Below, one piece after another: positions 40,508-50,296 of a DNA stretch of 64,000 nucleotides. The notes beneath the pieces are model-generated. The model made no database searches and had not been told where the DNA came from. It saw only the letters and a program-made list of their open reading frames with translations. Source of the DNA: CAVUPF01 sp963743285 (lineage in GTDB: Bacteria > Actinomycetota > Thermoleophilia > Solirubrobacterales > 70-9); the NCBI GenBank assembly GCA_963743285.1, contig CAVUPF010000009.1:1-64000 (forward strand), in the 5' to 3' direction. Position 1 is the stretch's first letter. Each line of letters opens with the position of its first letter. A program made the position numbers and the translations under genes.

Positions 40508-42343
40508 GTGACAGTGAAAGGGAAGAAAGAAAGGGTAATCGTCCGGTTCGCCGGCGATTCTGGCGATGGCATGCAGTTGGTCGGTGGCCGCTTTACCGCC
40601 GCCACCGGGCAGCTCGGCAACGATCTCTCGACTCTTCCTGACTTTCCAGCGGAGATTCGCGCGCCGGCTGGCACGCCGCACGGCGTTTCCGCCTTCCAGA
40701 TTCACTTCGCCTCGCGCGACATTCTCACTCCCGGCGATCACCCGAACACGCTGGTGGCGATGAACCCGGCCGCGCTGAAGGCAAACCTGGGCGCACTCGA
40801 GGCAGGGGGAATGGTGATCGTCAACGAGGACGCCTTCACTGCCAACAACCTGCGCAAGGCGGGCTACGAGGCCGACCCGTTGGATGATGGGACTCTCGAT
40901 AGCTACCAGATGTTCCGGGTGCCGATGACCTCGATGACGACGCGCGCGACCGAGGAGATCAAGGACCTCAAACCGGCCGAGGCGCAGCGCACCAAGAACG
41001 TCTTCGCACTTGGGCTTGTCTCCTGGATGTACGGGCGGCCGATCGAGGCAACCCTCTCCTGGCTGGAGACGAAATTTGCCAAGCGGCCTCCGATTCGGGA
41101 CGCGAACCTGGCCGCCTTCAAAGCCGGGTACAACTTTGGCGAGACGGCGGAGTTGGCGGCGACCCCGATTGAAATCGAGCCGGCGCCGATGCTGCCTGGC
41201 GAGTACCGCAACGTTGACGGCACCCAAGCGCTTTCGCTGGGCCTGATCGCGGCTAGCGTGAAGAGCGGCCTACAGCCTTTCTTTGCCACCTACCCGATCA
41301 CCCCAGCCTCAGAGCTGCTGCACCATCTGGCCCGACACGACCGCTTCGGGGTACACACCGCGCAGGCCGAGGACGAGATCGCAGCCGTGAACATGGCACT
41401 CGGTGCGGCCTTCGCCGGGCACCTCGGGATCACTGCGACCAGCGGCCCCGGGATGGACCTGAAGGCAGAGACGATCGGGCTGGCGGCGATGCTGGAGCTA
41501 CCACTGGTGATCGTCGACGTGCAGCGAGCCGGCCCCTCGACAGGGATGCCGACCAAGACAGAGCAGACCGACCTGTTGATGGCGATCCACGGACGTCATG
41601 GAGAGTCACCGCTTCCCGTGATCGCCGCCGCCACACCAGCCGATTGCTTTGATTCGGCGGTCGAGGCAGTGCGGATCGCTGTCCGTTATCGGACGCCGGT
41701 GATCCTGCTCAGCGACACCTTCCTCGCCAACTCCTCGGAGCCCTGGCGGATCCCCGACACGGCCGATCTGCCTGAGATCGACCCCAACTTCGCCGCCGGC
41801 CCCAACGCTGGCGATGAGTTCCTTCCCTACTTGCGCGACAAGCGCGGCGCCCGCCCATGGGCGATTCCCGGAACGCCTGGACTCCAGCACCGGATCGGGG
41901 GTCTGGAGAAGGAGAATGGCAGCGGCAACATTAGCTACGACCCCGCCAACCACGCGCTGATGACACGGTTGCGGGCTGAGAAGCTGGAGAAGTTGGCCGA
42001 TGAGCTGCCCCCGCTCGTGGTAGAGGCCGACGAGGGAGCCGAGTTGCTGGTGCTCGGCTGGGGCTCTGCCTATGGCGTCGTGCAGGCGGCAGCGCGACGG
42101 GTACGGGAGCGCGACATACCGATCGCGACGGCGCACCTTCGCCACCTCGATCCACTGCCCCGCAACACCGGCGACGTCGTGCGCAGCTTCCCGAAGGTGT
42201 TGGTCCCTGAGATGAACACCGGCCAGCTGTTGAGCATGATCCGCGCCAAGTTCTTGGTCGACGCCGTCGGCTACAACAAAGTCGAGGGCCTGCCGATCTT
42301 CGCGGAGGAGCTGGAGGGCGCGATCTTGGAGGCTCTCGCATGA
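40508..42343 (+). CDS. korA: 2-oxoacid:ferredoxin oxidoreductase, fused gamma-alpha subunit
   Basis: 611 residues from GTG 40508 (a second GTG lies 6 bases on). Residues 10-190 are the gamma domain (RFAGDSGDGMQLVGGRF), 210-611 the alpha subunit (QPFFATYPITPASELLHHL, TSGPGMDLKAETIGLA, GPSTGMPTKTEQTDLL). KorA with KorB oxidises 2-oxoglutarate (or a related 2-oxoacid) to acyl-CoA with ferredoxin as acceptor. The end overlaps korB by 4 bp. The fused gamma-alpha form is typical for actinobacteria. No ferredoxin gene lies beside it. Confidence 0.94.
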   Translation: MTVKGKKERVIVRFAGDSGDGMQLVGGRFTAATGQLGNDLSTLPDFPAEIRAPAGTPHGVSAFQIHFASRDILTPGDHPNTLVAMNPAALKANLGALEAGGMVIVNEDAFTANNLRKAGYEADPLDDGTLDSYQMFRVPMTSMTTRATEEIKDLKPAEAQRTKNVFALGLVSWMYGRPIEATLSWLETKFAKRPPIRDANLAAFKAGYNFGETAELAATPIEIEPAPMLPGEYRNVDGTQALSLGLIAASVKSGLQPFFATYPITPASELLHHLARHDRFGVHTAQAEDEIAAVNMALGAAFAGHLGITATSGPGMDLKAETIGLAAMLELPLVIVDVQRAGPSTGMPTKTEQTDLLMAIHGRHGESPLPVIAAATPADCFDSAVEAVRIAVRYRTPVILLSDTFLANSSEPWRIPDTADLPEIDPNFAAGPNAGDEFLPYLRDKRGARPWAIPGTPGLQHRIGGLEKENGSGNISYDPANHALMTRLRAEKLEKLADELPPLVVEADEGAELLVLGWGSAYGVVQAAARRVRERDIPIATAHLRHLDPLPRNTGDVVRSFPKVLVPEMNTGQLLSMIRAKFLVDAVGYNKVEGLPIFAEELEGAILEALA

Positions 42344-43374
42344 GCGGGAATGGCAGCAACGGCAGCGCCTTGCCAGTGCTCACCAAGCAGGACTTCCAGT
42401 CCGACCAAGAGACGCGCTGGTGCCCGGGCTGCGGCGACTACGCGATCCTTGCCAGCGTCCAGGCGTTGATGCCGGAGCTGGGCGTGCCGCCCGAGAGGAC
42501 GGTCTTCATCTCTGGGATCGGCTGCGCCGGTCGCTTCGTCTACTACATGGACACATACGGCATGCACGGGATCCACGGCCGGGCGCTGGCTCTGGCCACA
42601 GGAATCGCCGCCGCCCGCGACGATCTGTCGGTATGGGTGGTGAGTGGGGACGGCGATGCACTCTCGATAGGCGGCAATCACCTGATCCATGCCCTGCGCC
42701 GCAACGTACCGATCAAGCTGCTCCTCTTCAATAACCAGATATACGGTCTCACCAAGGGCCAGTACTCACCAACCAGCGAGAAGGGCAAGATCACCAAGTC
42801 GACCCCGTTCGGGTCGGAGGACCATCCCTTCAATCCGGCGGCTTTGGCGCTCGGGGCGGAGGCGTCGTTCGTGGGCCGCACGATTGACATCGAGAAGAAG
42901 CACGTCGCGGGCGTCCTGCGTGCAGCCGCGGAGCATCAGGGCTCGGCCTTCGTCGAGATCTACCAGAACTGCAACGTCTTCAACGATGGAGCCTTCGATG
43001 CGGTGCGCGGCAAGGCCGCAGCGCCGAATCAGATCCGCCTCGAGCATGGCAAGCCGATCCGCTTCGGCGCCGACGGCGAGCGGGGAGTCATCCGCGCCGC
43101 CGACGGCAGCCTCGCTCTCGCCGAGGTCGACGAGGTGGGCGAGGACGCCATCGTCGTCCACGACGTCCAGCACGCCGACCCAAGCTACGCCACCTCCCTC
43201 GCGCGCCTAGCCGAAAGTCCGACCAGCCCGACCCCGATCGGCGTTCTGCGAGACGTCGAACGGCCGGTCTACGGCGCCGGTCGCCAGCAGGAATTGGCCC
43301 AAGCCCATGCCCAAGCATCACTGGACGATGTTGACCGGCTGCTGCGTTCCGGCGACACCTGGACCGTTTCTTAG
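42340..43374 (+). CDS. korB: 2-oxoacid:ferredoxin oxidoreductase, beta subunit
   Basis: 344 residues. RWCPGCGDYAIL near residue 27 and GIGCAGRF carry cysteines for the iron-sulfur cluster; WVVSGDGDALSIGGNHLIH and LFNNQIYGLTKGQYSPTS form the thiamine diphosphate/Mg site. It completes the KorAB enzyme with the overlapping korA. The only family cysteine not checked is the fourth ligand near CNVF. Substrate choice between 2-oxoglutarate and pyruvate rests on similarity to KorAB, not on a clear residue. Confidence 0.94.
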   Translation: MSGNGSNGSALPVLTKQDFQSDQETRWCPGCGDYAILASVQALMPELGVPPERTVFISGIGCAGRFVYYMDTYGMHGIHGRALALATGIAAARDDLSVWVVSGDGDALSIGGNHLIHALRRNVPIKLLLFNNQIYGLTKGQYSPTSEKGKITKSTPFGSEDHPFNPAALALGAEASFVGRTIDIEKKHVAGVLRAAAEHQGSAFVEIYQNCNVFNDGAFDAVRGKAAAPNQIRLEHGKPIRFGADGERGVIRAADGSLALAEVDEVGEDAIVVHDVQHADPSYATSLARLAESPTSPTPIGVLRDVERPVYGAGRQQELAQAHAQASLDDVDRLLRSGDTWTVS

Positions 43375-43540
43375 CCACGACGGCCCGGGCAGCCCCGGTC
43401 TCGGTGCTCCATGTGAGGAATCGAGTCCGTTCGCGGCCATTCAGGTGGGCTAGGAGCTGGGTGCCCGGCAGGGCGTTGAGGCCGAGCCACTTTGGAGCGG
43501 GGCCAACCGCGAGCCCAGGCCGTCTGGGATCATCCGGTTG

Positions 43541-45124
43541 GTGCCCGACGAGGAGCGCATCAGCGGGGGCGATGAGCGCGCGGACCTAGCCGAGGTGCTA
43601 AAGCGTCGCGCCCTGACCCGAGATGAGGCGCGTCCGGAGGCGGTCGATCGCCGCCATGCTGGCGGCGCCCGAACGGCGCGGGAGAACATTGCGGAGCTTG
43701 TCGACCCTGGATCCTTCGTCGAGTACGGAAGGTTCGCGATCGCTGCCCAGAGAGCGCGCCGCGATCTCGAGGAGCTGATTAAGCGCACCCCCGCAGACGG
43801 CCTTGTGGCCGGCACCGCTCGTGTGAACGGCCACCTCTTTGGAGAGCACAGCGCGTGCGCGGTGCTCTCCTACGACTACACAGTCCTGGCGGGAACCCAG
43901 GGAGTGCTCGGACATCGGAAGAAGGACCGGCTCTTCGAGCTGATCGAGCGCATGCGTCTACCGACGATCTTCTTTGCCGAGGGAGGCGGCGGGCGACCAG
44001 GCGACTCTGACTACCCGGTTGTGTCGGCGCTCGACACCCGCGCCTTTGCGCTCTGGGCTCGGCTCTCAGGGCTGGTGCCGCGCATCGCGATCGTCGCTGG
44101 TCGCTGCTTTGCCGGTAACGCCGTGATCGCCGGGTGCTCGGACCTGATCGTGGCGACGGAGAACGCGTCGCTGGGCATGGGCGGCCCGGCGATGATCGAG
44201 GGAGGGGGCTTGGGCAAGGTCGATCCCGACCAGGTCGGGCCGCTGGACATGCAGGCGCACAACGGGGTGATCGACGTGGCCGTCGCCGATGAGGAGGCTG
44301 CCACAGCAGTCACCAAGCAGTTGCTGGCGTACTTCCAGGGAGCTACGCCGCCGGCTCAGGAGCCCGACCAACAGCTCCTCCGGAATCTCGTTCCTGAACG
44401 TCAGCGACGTGCCTATGCAGTGCAGCCAATCATCGAGACCCTCGCCGACGGTGGATCGGTCACCTTCCTGCGGGATCGCTTCGCACCGGAGCTGGTCACC
44501 GCGCTGGTCCGGATCGAGGGCCGGCCGCTCGGAGTTATCGCAAACGACACGCGTCACATGGCGGGAGCAATCACCAGCGACGCCGCTGATAAGGCGGCTC
44601 GGTTCATGCAGCTATGTGACGGCTTCGAACTTCCGATCGTTTCTCTGGTCGATACACCCGGAATGATGGTTGGCCCAGAGGCCGAGGCAACCGGAATTGT
44701 GCGACACGCATCACGACTCCTGATCGCCGGCTCGGCGTTGCGCGTTCCGCTAATCGCCGTGATCCTGCGCCGCGGCTACGGGCTCGGTGCACAGGCGATG
44801 GTGGGGGGCAGTCTGCATGAGCCGCTGCTCACCCTTGCGTGGCCGACAGCCCACCTCGGCCCAATGGGACTCGAGGGTGCGGTCAGGCTGGCGTTGCGAA
44901 AGGAGCTCGATGCGATCACCGACGAGGGGGAGCGCGAGCAGCGAATCCGCGACCTCACCGAGGCCGCCGAGCGAAACGCGCAGGCCTTGAATGCAGCCGC
45001 CCTGTTCGAGATCGATGATGTCATCGATCCGGCGGAGACCCGGTCGCTGATCGTCGCGACCCTCGCCGCTGCCACAAAGCCGACCGAGCCGACACCTCGC
45101 CGCCGCTTCATCGACACGTGGTAG
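43541..45124 (+). CDS. Acyl-CoA carboxylase carboxyltransferase subunit
   Basis: About 527 residues from GTG 43541 (TTG 43538 is adjacent). A crotonase-fold protein of the AccD/PccB superfamily: TARENIAELVDPGSFVEYG at the start, RIAIVAGRCFAGNAVIAG for the N-half oxyanion loop, then GVIANDTRHMAGAITSDAADKAARF-type sequence, SLVDTPGMMVGPEAEATGIV and LRRGYGLGAQAMVGG. It differs from the one at 5975 in lacking the GG(A/S)Y context, so the acyl-CoA is uncertain. No biotin carboxylase partner is nearby. It probably forms a transcription unit of its own, 160 bp after korB. Confidence 0.85.
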   Translation: MPDEERISGGDERADLAEVLKRRALTRDEARPEAVDRRHAGGARTARENIAELVDPGSFVEYGRFAIAAQRARRDLEELIKRTPADGLVAGTARVNGHLFGEHSACAVLSYDYTVLAGTQGVLGHRKKDRLFELIERMRLPTIFFAEGGGGRPGDSDYPVVSALDTRAFALWARLSGLVPRIAIVAGRCFAGNAVIAGCSDLIVATENASLGMGGPAMIEGGGLGKVDPDQVGPLDMQAHNGVIDVAVADEEAATAVTKQLLAYFQGATPPAQEPDQQLLRNLVPERQRRAYAVQPIIETLADGGSVTFLRDRFAPELVTALVRIEGRPLGVIANDTRHMAGAITSDAADKAARFMQLCDGFELPIVSLVDTPGMMVGPEAEATGIVRHASRLLIAGSALRVPLIAVILRRGYGLGAQAMVGGSLHEPLLTLAWPTAHLGPMGLEGAVRLALRKELDAITDEGEREQRIRDLTEAAERNAQALNAAALFEIDDVIDPAETRSLIVATLAAATKPTEPTPRRRFIDTW

Positions 45125-45246
45125 TGGGCGGTCGTCGATGCTTGGGCGCTCGCGCGATGCGGACATTTGAGCCTCCGCGGGCCGCGTAGGCACCGATTGT
45201 CAGCCGCGGTCTCCTGCTCCGGTAACGGGCCGGATACCCTGGCGCC

Positions 45247-45720
45247 GTGTCTGCGAAGCGGAGCGCCGGGGTGCTTCTCTTTCGCTTCGTCGCGGGCTCG
45301 CCCGAGGTGCTGCTCGTCCATCCGGGTGGGCCGCTCTGGGTGAGGAGGGATCTCGGAGCCTGGTCGATCCCGAAGGGGGAGCTCGACGAGGGGGAGGACC
45401 CGCGGGACTGCGCTTTGCGCGAGCTGGGGGAGGAGTTGGGTGCAGCGCCGGCCCTGGTTCCGGAGGCGCTGATCGCACTGGGATCCGTCCGTATGAAAAG
45501 CGGCAAGGTTGTTGAAGGTTGGGCAGCGGAGGCCGATTTCGACCCCTCCACGCTGCGCAGCAACGCCTTCACGATGGAGTGGCCACCGGGCTCTGGTGCA
45601 GAGCGCCAGTTCCCCGAGGTTGACCGGGCCGAGTGGTTTGACCTGGGGATAGCCAGGCGGAAGCTCAACCCGGCTCAGGCCGACTTCCTCGGCCGCCTCC
45701 TCGATCGCTTGGATCGCTGA
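45247..45720 (+). CDS. Nudix hydrolase
   Basis: 157 residues from GTG 45247. The Nudix box GELDEGEDPRDCALRELGEE is complete (G-x5-E-x7-REL-x-EE). AGVLLFRF and PGGPLWVRRDLGAWSIPKG place it in the group of (di)nucleoside polyphosphate or NTP pyrophosphohydrolases with the WSIPKGE feature. A GTG preceded by a few purines is plausible. Same strand as the RDD gene 48 bp downstream. Confidence 0.92.
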   Translation: MSAKRSAGVLLFRFVAGSPEVLLVHPGGPLWVRRDLGAWSIPKGELDEGEDPRDCALRELGEELGAAPALVPEALIALGSVRMKSGKVVEGWAAEADFDPSTLRSNAFTMEWPPGSGAERQFPEVDRAEWFDLGIARRKLNPAQADFLGRLLDRLDR

Positions 45721-45768
45721 CTCGCGACCGCTGCGAGCCCGACCGATCGGTGCGATACTCGGCCCGAG

Positions 45769-46881
45769 ATGGGAGATGGTCCGATCCCGCCGGCGCCTCC
45801 CTCCGACGAGGCGACTCGTAGCGAGGGCGCTGGCGCGAGCGCCGACGGCGACCTCGGCCGCAACGGCAATCGGAGCCGCAACGGCAACGGTGGCCCCTCC
45901 GGTGCGCTGAACGGGCAGCCCCCCCTCTCGGCGCGCCTGCTCGGCGTCGGCGTGCGCGGAGCTCGGACCGTCACCCGTGCTGCTGGGGTCGATCGTGCCA
46001 TCGAAGCGGCCGCCGAGGAGGCGATCGTCGCTGCAGTCGAGAGTGAGGCGGTAGAGCGGGCGCTAGCACGCGTGCTGGAAGGCCCGGTGGTCGAGGAGGC
46101 GGTGCAGGGGGCGCTGGAGAGCGATGCCGTCAAGCGCGCCCTGATCGAGGCGCTCGATAGCGAGCTGGTCGACGAAGTCTGGCGGCGCCTGCTGGCCAGC
46201 GAGGAGGCCCAGCAGTTGGTCGAGCGGATTGCCGAGGCGCCGGAGCTGCGAGCGGCGATCAGCGCTCAGGGGGTGGGTCTGATCGGCGACATCGGTCGCA
46301 CGATCGGCAGGTTGGCCCGCCGCCTCGACGACACCCTGGAGCGAGCCGTGCGGCGGGTCTTCTTCCGCAAGCTCCGGTCCGAGGCCACTGATCACGCCGG
46401 CGCCGTCAGCCGGGGGCTGGCGCTCGCGATCGACGCTGCCATCGTCAACCTCTCCTTCTCCGCGCTGGCGGCCATCGTCGCGCTGATCGGCTCGGCGGTC
46501 TCGGGTAACGGGCGCGGCTTCTCCGGCTTGGCGCTGGCGCTTGGGACGGTCGCCTGGCTGGGGCTGGGAGCCCTCTATCTGCTTGCTTTTTGGTGCCTGG
46601 CGGGGCAGACGCCGGGTATGCGCTTCGTCCGGATCAGAATCGAGGTCACCGGACGGCGGCTCTCGCTCGGGCGAGCGCTGAGTCGCCTGATCGGGCTCGG
46701 GCTGGCGGTGGTCACCTTCGGGATTGGCTTCCTCGGGATCCTCTTCAACGGGCGCCGCCGCGGCTGGGAGGATCAGCTTTCCGACACCGATGTGGTCTAC
46801 GAAGAGAGTCGCCCCGAGCCGGCGCCCTGGTCGAGGTTGGGGGCGGCCGAGCCCGAGCAGGTCGCGGATCCGGCAGCCTAA
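45769..46881 (+). CDS. RDD-family membrane protein
   Basis: 370 residues. Residues 1-55 are polar with an Asn-Gly repeat; 60-205 are amphipathic helices rich in Ala, Glu and Arg. The RDD domain follows (about 215-345) with three hydrophobic helices (AIDAAIVNLSFSALAAIV, LGTVAWLGLGALYLLAFWCL, GLGLAVVTFGIGFLGIL), GQTPGMRFVRIRIEV and RRRGWEDQLSDTDVVY. Function unknown; some RDD proteins act in Na+ or stress physiology. A bidirectional hairpin follows the stop. Confidence 0.85.
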   Translation: MGDGPIPPAPPSDEATRSEGAGASADGDLGRNGNRSRNGNGGPSGALNGQPPLSARLLGVGVRGARTVTRAAGVDRAIEAAAEEAIVAAVESEAVERALARVLEGPVVEEAVQGALESDAVKRALIEALDSELVDEVWRRLLASEEAQQLVERIAEAPELRAAISAQGVGLIGDIGRTIGRLARRLDDTLERAVRRVFFRKLRSEATDHAGAVSRGLALAIDAAIVNLSFSALAAIVALIGSAVSGNGRGFSGLALALGTVAWLGLGALYLLAFWCLAGQTPGMRFVRIRIEVTGRRLSLGRALSRLIGLGLAVVTFGIGFLGILFNGRRRGWEDQLSDTDVVYEESRPEPAPWSRLGAAEPEQVADPAA

Positions 46882-46933
46882 GTTCGGCCCGCGGATCGAT
46901 TGCTGTCGGACAGTGGAGTCGCTCCCGAAACGG

Positions 46934-46959
46934 CGAAGGCCCCTGGGGCGGGGCCTTCG
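46934..46959. terminator. Bidirectional hairpin terminator
   Basis: A perfect 10-bp stem CGAAGGCCCC/GGGGCCTTCG with loop TGGGGC lies between the convergent RDD and DUF7144 genes. No U-tract, as usual in high-GC genomes. Confidence 0.7.
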
Positions 46960-46985
46960 CGACGAGTGTTGCGGCTGGGTTGCGG

Positions 46986-47369
46986 TCAGGTGCTCAAGAC
47001 CTCGGGCCCCTCGGCCAGCTTGTAGACGACGATGATGCTAAGCGCGAAGATCGCCAGCGACCACAGTGGGTAGGCCGGGATCGCGAGCAACGCGCCGATT
47101 GCGTTCAGCGAGGCGATGAAGATGCCGAACCAACGGCCGAACTCGCCGCCCGAGAACAGCGAGAACGCCGCCACGAGCTCCAGCACCCCGAGGATCAAGG
47201 TGACCCAGCCCCAGGTGTGGAGGCTGCTGACGATGTAGGTGGCGTTTTCGGTGAAGAACTTCGAGTTGCCGATCGCCGCGATGCCGTAGATGATGTTCAG
47301 GACACCGGCGATCAACAGCAATATGCCGGCGAAGACCCACCAGCCGCTGAGCATGTTCTCCTCGTTCAT
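46986..47369 (-). CDS. DUF7144-family membrane protein
   Basis: 127 residues with four hydrophobic helices: WWVFAGILLLIAGVLNIIYG, WGWVTLILGVLELVAAFSLF, FGIFIASLNAIGALLAIPA and WSLAIFALSIIVVYKLAEG. The arrangement and the WGW and PLWSL patterns match the DUF7144 family of actinobacterial membrane proteins with unknown role. GGACTAACGC before ATG 47369 gives a fair ribosome site. Convergent with the RDD gene. Confidence 0.85.
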   Translation of the reverse strand: MNEENMLSGWWVFAGILLLIAGVLNIIYGIAAIGNSKFFTENATYIVSSLHTWGWVTLILGVLELVAAFSLFSGGEFGRWFGIFIASLNAIGALLAIPAYPLWSLAIFALSIIVVYKLAEGPEVLST

Positions 47370-47523
47370 GCGTTAGTCCTTTCGTGCGCGTTGGGAGCGA
47401 GACACTAAGCGTGTGATTTCGCGACCCAATCGGGAATTCCTGTGTCTTGGCCAAGAGGCGATTGGCTTTTGCACGGGGATTCCCGCTTGATATCGAATTG
47501 AGCCGTATGGCACCATCCCTCCG

Positions 47524-48486
47524 ATGAAGCTCGTAAGGGGAGCCCCGCGCTTGGCGTTGCCGGCGCTGCTGACGATTGCGCTGTTCGCGCCCGGCCCCGC
47601 GCAGGCCGCCCCGCCGAGCTCGCACCGAGTTCTCGGTGCCGCAAACGCTGTTCGCTTCTGGGCGCCGCGGCGGGTGCGGCGGGCACTCGCCCATCCAGCT
47701 GCCCTGCCGTCTCGGGTCGGGCAGGCAAGGTGGCCGGAGGTGCCTCCGGTTGTGGGCAAGCCACGCCGGGTCGCCGGCCGCCCCGCAGAGCCGCGTTCGC
47801 CCGGCACCGCCCGCACCAGCAGCATCGGTGTCGCCGACGCCGCGGCCCTCGAAGAGCGGACCAACGGGCGGGTCTTCGGCCTCGATCCGCAACAGGGCCC
47901 GTACTCTTGCTCGGGCACCTCGCTGAACACCCCGAGCGGCTCGATTGTCCTGACCGCCGGTCACTGCGTCGTCGAGGCCAGGAGCTGGGGCCGGGACCTG
48001 GTCTTCATCCCCGCCTACGATCACGGAAGGCGGCCATTCGGGACGTTTGCCGCCGAAGCGGTCTTCACGACCCCGGAGTGGCGGCAATCGGAAGACACGG
48101 ACTACGACGTCGCCGCGCTGCTGGTGAAACCGAACCGGTTTGGCACGCTGTCAAGCGTGGTCGGCTCCCGGGGATATGAGACCGGCAAGTCGAGGTACTC
48201 AGCGTTTCAGATCTTCGGCTATCCGGCCGGCGCGCTCGGCGGTGAAGAACTACGGTCCTGCCTGACCCACGGCCTCGGCATCGATCCACTGACCGAGATG
48301 CTTCACGGGCCGCCAACCGTGCCCAGCAGATGCAACATGGCAGCGGGCTCCAGTGGCGGCGCCTGGATCGTCGAAGGCCAGTACATCGACGGGGTGACGA
48401 GCTATGGTTATGCGCACAACTTCACCCGGCTGTACTCGCCGTATTTCGGTGCCGCGATCGGCAGCTTCCTGAGCCGCCTCCCTTGA
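47524..48486 (+). CDS. Secreted trypsin-like serine protease
   Basis: 320 residues with signal peptide (residues 1-29, cut after PAQA). The chymotrypsin-fold catalytic triad is readable: H147 in VLTAGHCVV, D195 in TDYDVAALLV and S277 in AAGSSGGAWIV. Cys130 and Cys148 can make the standard disulfide. A proregion of about 90 residues rich in Arg and Pro precedes the domain. It ends with YGYAHNFTRLYSPYFGAAI. Substrates unknown. Stands alone, converging on the phosphoesterase gene. Confidence 0.92.
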   Translation: MKLVRGAPRLALPALLTIALFAPGPAQAAPPSSHRVLGAANAVRFWAPRRVRRALAHPAALPSRVGQARWPEVPPVVGKPRRVAGRPAEPRSPGTARTSSIGVADAAALEERTNGRVFGLDPQQGPYSCSGTSLNTPSGSIVLTAGHCVVEARSWGRDLVFIPAYDHGRRPFGTFAAEAVFTTPEWRQSEDTDYDVAALLVKPNRFGTLSSVVGSRGYETGKSRYSAFQIFGYPAGALGGEELRSCLTHGLGIDPLTEMLHGPPTVPSRCNMAAGSSGGAWIVEGQYIDGVTSYGYAHNFTRLYSPYFGAAIGSFLSRLP

Positions 48487-48493
48487 GTCCGGG

Positions 48494-49855
48494 CTAGCCT
48501 TCGCCCGTTTCCCCACGCAGTGCCGGCCCAAAGGAGTTAACCTTGGCACCGCCGGTGTTGGCGAGGTGGGAGAGGCCGAAGAGGTCCTCGGTGGAGCGCA
48601 ATAGCGAGTAAGGGTTGTACGGGGTGGAGTCCGTGGAGTCGCGAGTCAGGAAGTTGGAGAGCAGCAGCGTCCCGACTTTGGGTGAATTAGCGGCTCCCAC
48701 CACTGGGGAGGAGCTTGCTTCGTCGAAGGTGACGATCAGCAGGCCGTCCTGCGCATAGGCGGGCGCGGCGAGGATCTTCGGCACCCACTGTTCGAGGAAG
48801 GCGTCGGCACTTACCGCGCCGGTAGGGTCGCCGACCGGGCATTGGCCGGCGACCCCGGCGTCACAGAGGTTGGGGGCGATGAAGGAATAGTTGGGCGTCG
48901 TGGCAACCTTGCCCAGGTTGTTCCCGAGTTCGGTCAGTGGCAAATCGCTGCTCGCACAGGAGCCGAGCTGAAGCAGCGAGTTGAAGTAGGCAAAGGGATT
49001 CTGCCGCGTCGCGTAGCCGCCTTGCGCCGGCTGGTCGGTTGCGCCGGATTCGGGGTGGACGCAGTTTTCAGGTTTACCCGTTGCGCCGAGCATGCCTTCC
49101 ATGTAGGCACTCCACTGAAAGCCTGCGCTGGACAGTTGATCGGCGAGCGTCAGCGTGTCGACTGGGTAGACGCATCCCGACCCCGGGACGACGCCCTGCT
49201 TGTTGGGCTTGGTGTTGTGAGCGAATTCGGTGTAGGTCGAGCAGTTGGCCTGGGTCAAGGGGTTTGGCGGTTGGCCGCTGATCGCCGCGATGTCGTTGGG
49301 CAGGCCCGCGCTGCCGAGCAGCGAGTAGTCGGGGAGCAGCTCGCCTTGGGGGCGGAGCGTCGTGGCCAGGTAGGGCATCTGAGAGGTGGCGCCAAAGGCC
49401 GCTTCATAACCCGGGCTGGCCAGCGAGATGACGAAGACGTGCTTGATCCGGCCGGCTTTTGCGGCCGGAGTTGACGGGGTGCTTGGTTCGCTGGGTTTAG
49501 GCGATTCGCCTTCTTCTGAGCCACCAGCTTCTGAAGAGGCGATCGAGGTTGAAGCGGGCGTGCGGGCCCGAGGGCCGGCGCCGCCGCCGGTCGCTTGCCT
49601 AGGGGAGCTTGCCGGTTCCGATGCGGATTCGGATTCGGAGCTCGGGGCGGGACTGGTTGCGGCTGCAGTGTTGTCGGCGAGGCTGCGGCCGAGCAGCGCC
49701 GCTAGGGGTCCATCGTCATTGGGATTGGTGATCGCGCTGGCGACGATCACCGAGGTGGCTAGAAGAGAGGAGGCGACCAACATGCCAAAACGCCGCCCGC
49801 TGAGCGTGGCGGCAGCCGCGACGGCGCGCTGAAATCGCCGGGTCAGCGTTTTCAC
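48494..49855 (-). CDS. Secreted phosphoesterase-family protein (PF04185-like)
   Basis: 453 residues from GTG 49855, whose bases overlap the stop of the upstream gene; earlier codons are not used. A membrane helix FGMLVASSLLATSVIVASAI (residues about 25-45) is followed by a 100-residue Ser/Pro/Ala/Glu linker, then a phosphoesterase domain: HVFVISLASPGYEAAFG, DYSLLGSAGLPNDIAAISG, and DGLLIVTFDEASSSP. It is related to phospholipase C/acid phosphatases, but the usual HEN-type metal residues are only partly recognised. As the last gene of the pst string it may release phosphate outside the cell. Confidence 0.75.
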   Translation of the reverse strand: MKTLTRRFQRAVAAAATLSGRRFGMLVASSLLATSVIVASAITNPNDDGPLAALLGRSLADNTAAATSPAPSSESESASEPASSPRQATGGGAGPRARTPASTSIASSEAGGSEEGESPKPSEPSTPSTPAAKAGRIKHVFVISLASPGYEAAFGATSQMPYLATTLRPQGELLPDYSLLGSAGLPNDIAAISGQPPNPLTQANCSTYTEFAHNTKPNKQGVVPGSGCVYPVDTLTLADQLSSAGFQWSAYMEGMLGATGKPENCVHPESGATDQPAQGGYATRQNPFAYFNSLLQLGSCASSDLPLTELGNNLGKVATTPNYSFIAPNLCDAGVAGQCPVGDPTGAVSADAFLEQWVPKILAAPAYAQDGLLIVTFDEASSSPVVGAANSPKVGTLLLSNFLTRDSTDSTPYNPYSLLRSTEDLFGLSHLANTGGAKVNSFGPALRGETGEG

Positions 49856-50247
49856 GGTAGCGCCCCCGCTGGCAGCAGCGATTGCCCGCACTGGGCGCAG
49901 AAACGCACTGCGTGGCCGTACGAGGATCCGCATTTTGGGCACATGCCGGCCGCGTCGGCGCGTTCCAGCTCGAGCACCCGCTCGACCGCGAGCAGCTCGG
50001 CGTCGACACGCTGCAGCTCCGCGGCCTTTTTGGTCAGGACGTCGAGCCGTACGTGGTCGCGGATCGCCATCTCATAAAAGGCGCCACCGAGATCGGCCTG
50101 CATGATCGTGAACTTCTCCAGCAGCCGGTCTCTCTGGGCGACTAAGTCGACGTTCTCCTCGCCGATGACAGCTGGCGCTGTCTCGCCCTTCGGTGAGGGC
50201 CGCCGCCGCTGATCAACGGGTCGCAGGATGTCGGCAAGCGAGCGCAT
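49852..50247 (-). CDS. Coiled-coil protein with C-terminal zinc ribbon
   Basis: 131 residues from ATG 50247 (the open frame is longer upstream, without start signals). Residues 40-105 form a helical coiled coil (DLVAQRDRLLEKFTIMQADL and ELQRVDAELLAVERVLELE). The end MCPKCGSSYGHAVRFCAQCG is a CxxC-x10-CxxC zinc ribbon. No family name can be given. Its stop overlaps the start of the phosphoesterase by 4 bp, and 49 bp separate it from the gene before. Confidence 0.7.
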   Translation of the reverse strand: MRSLADILRPVDQRRRPSPKGETAPAVIGEENVDLVAQRDRLLEKFTIMQADLGGAFYEMAIRDHVRLDVLTKKAAELQRVDAELLAVERVLELERADAAGMCPKCGSSYGHAVRFCAQCGQSLLPAGALP

Positions 50248-50296
50248 CGTTAGCGGCCCTTCGCCATGGCCGAGTCGGCGGTGTCCGCGCTCGCCA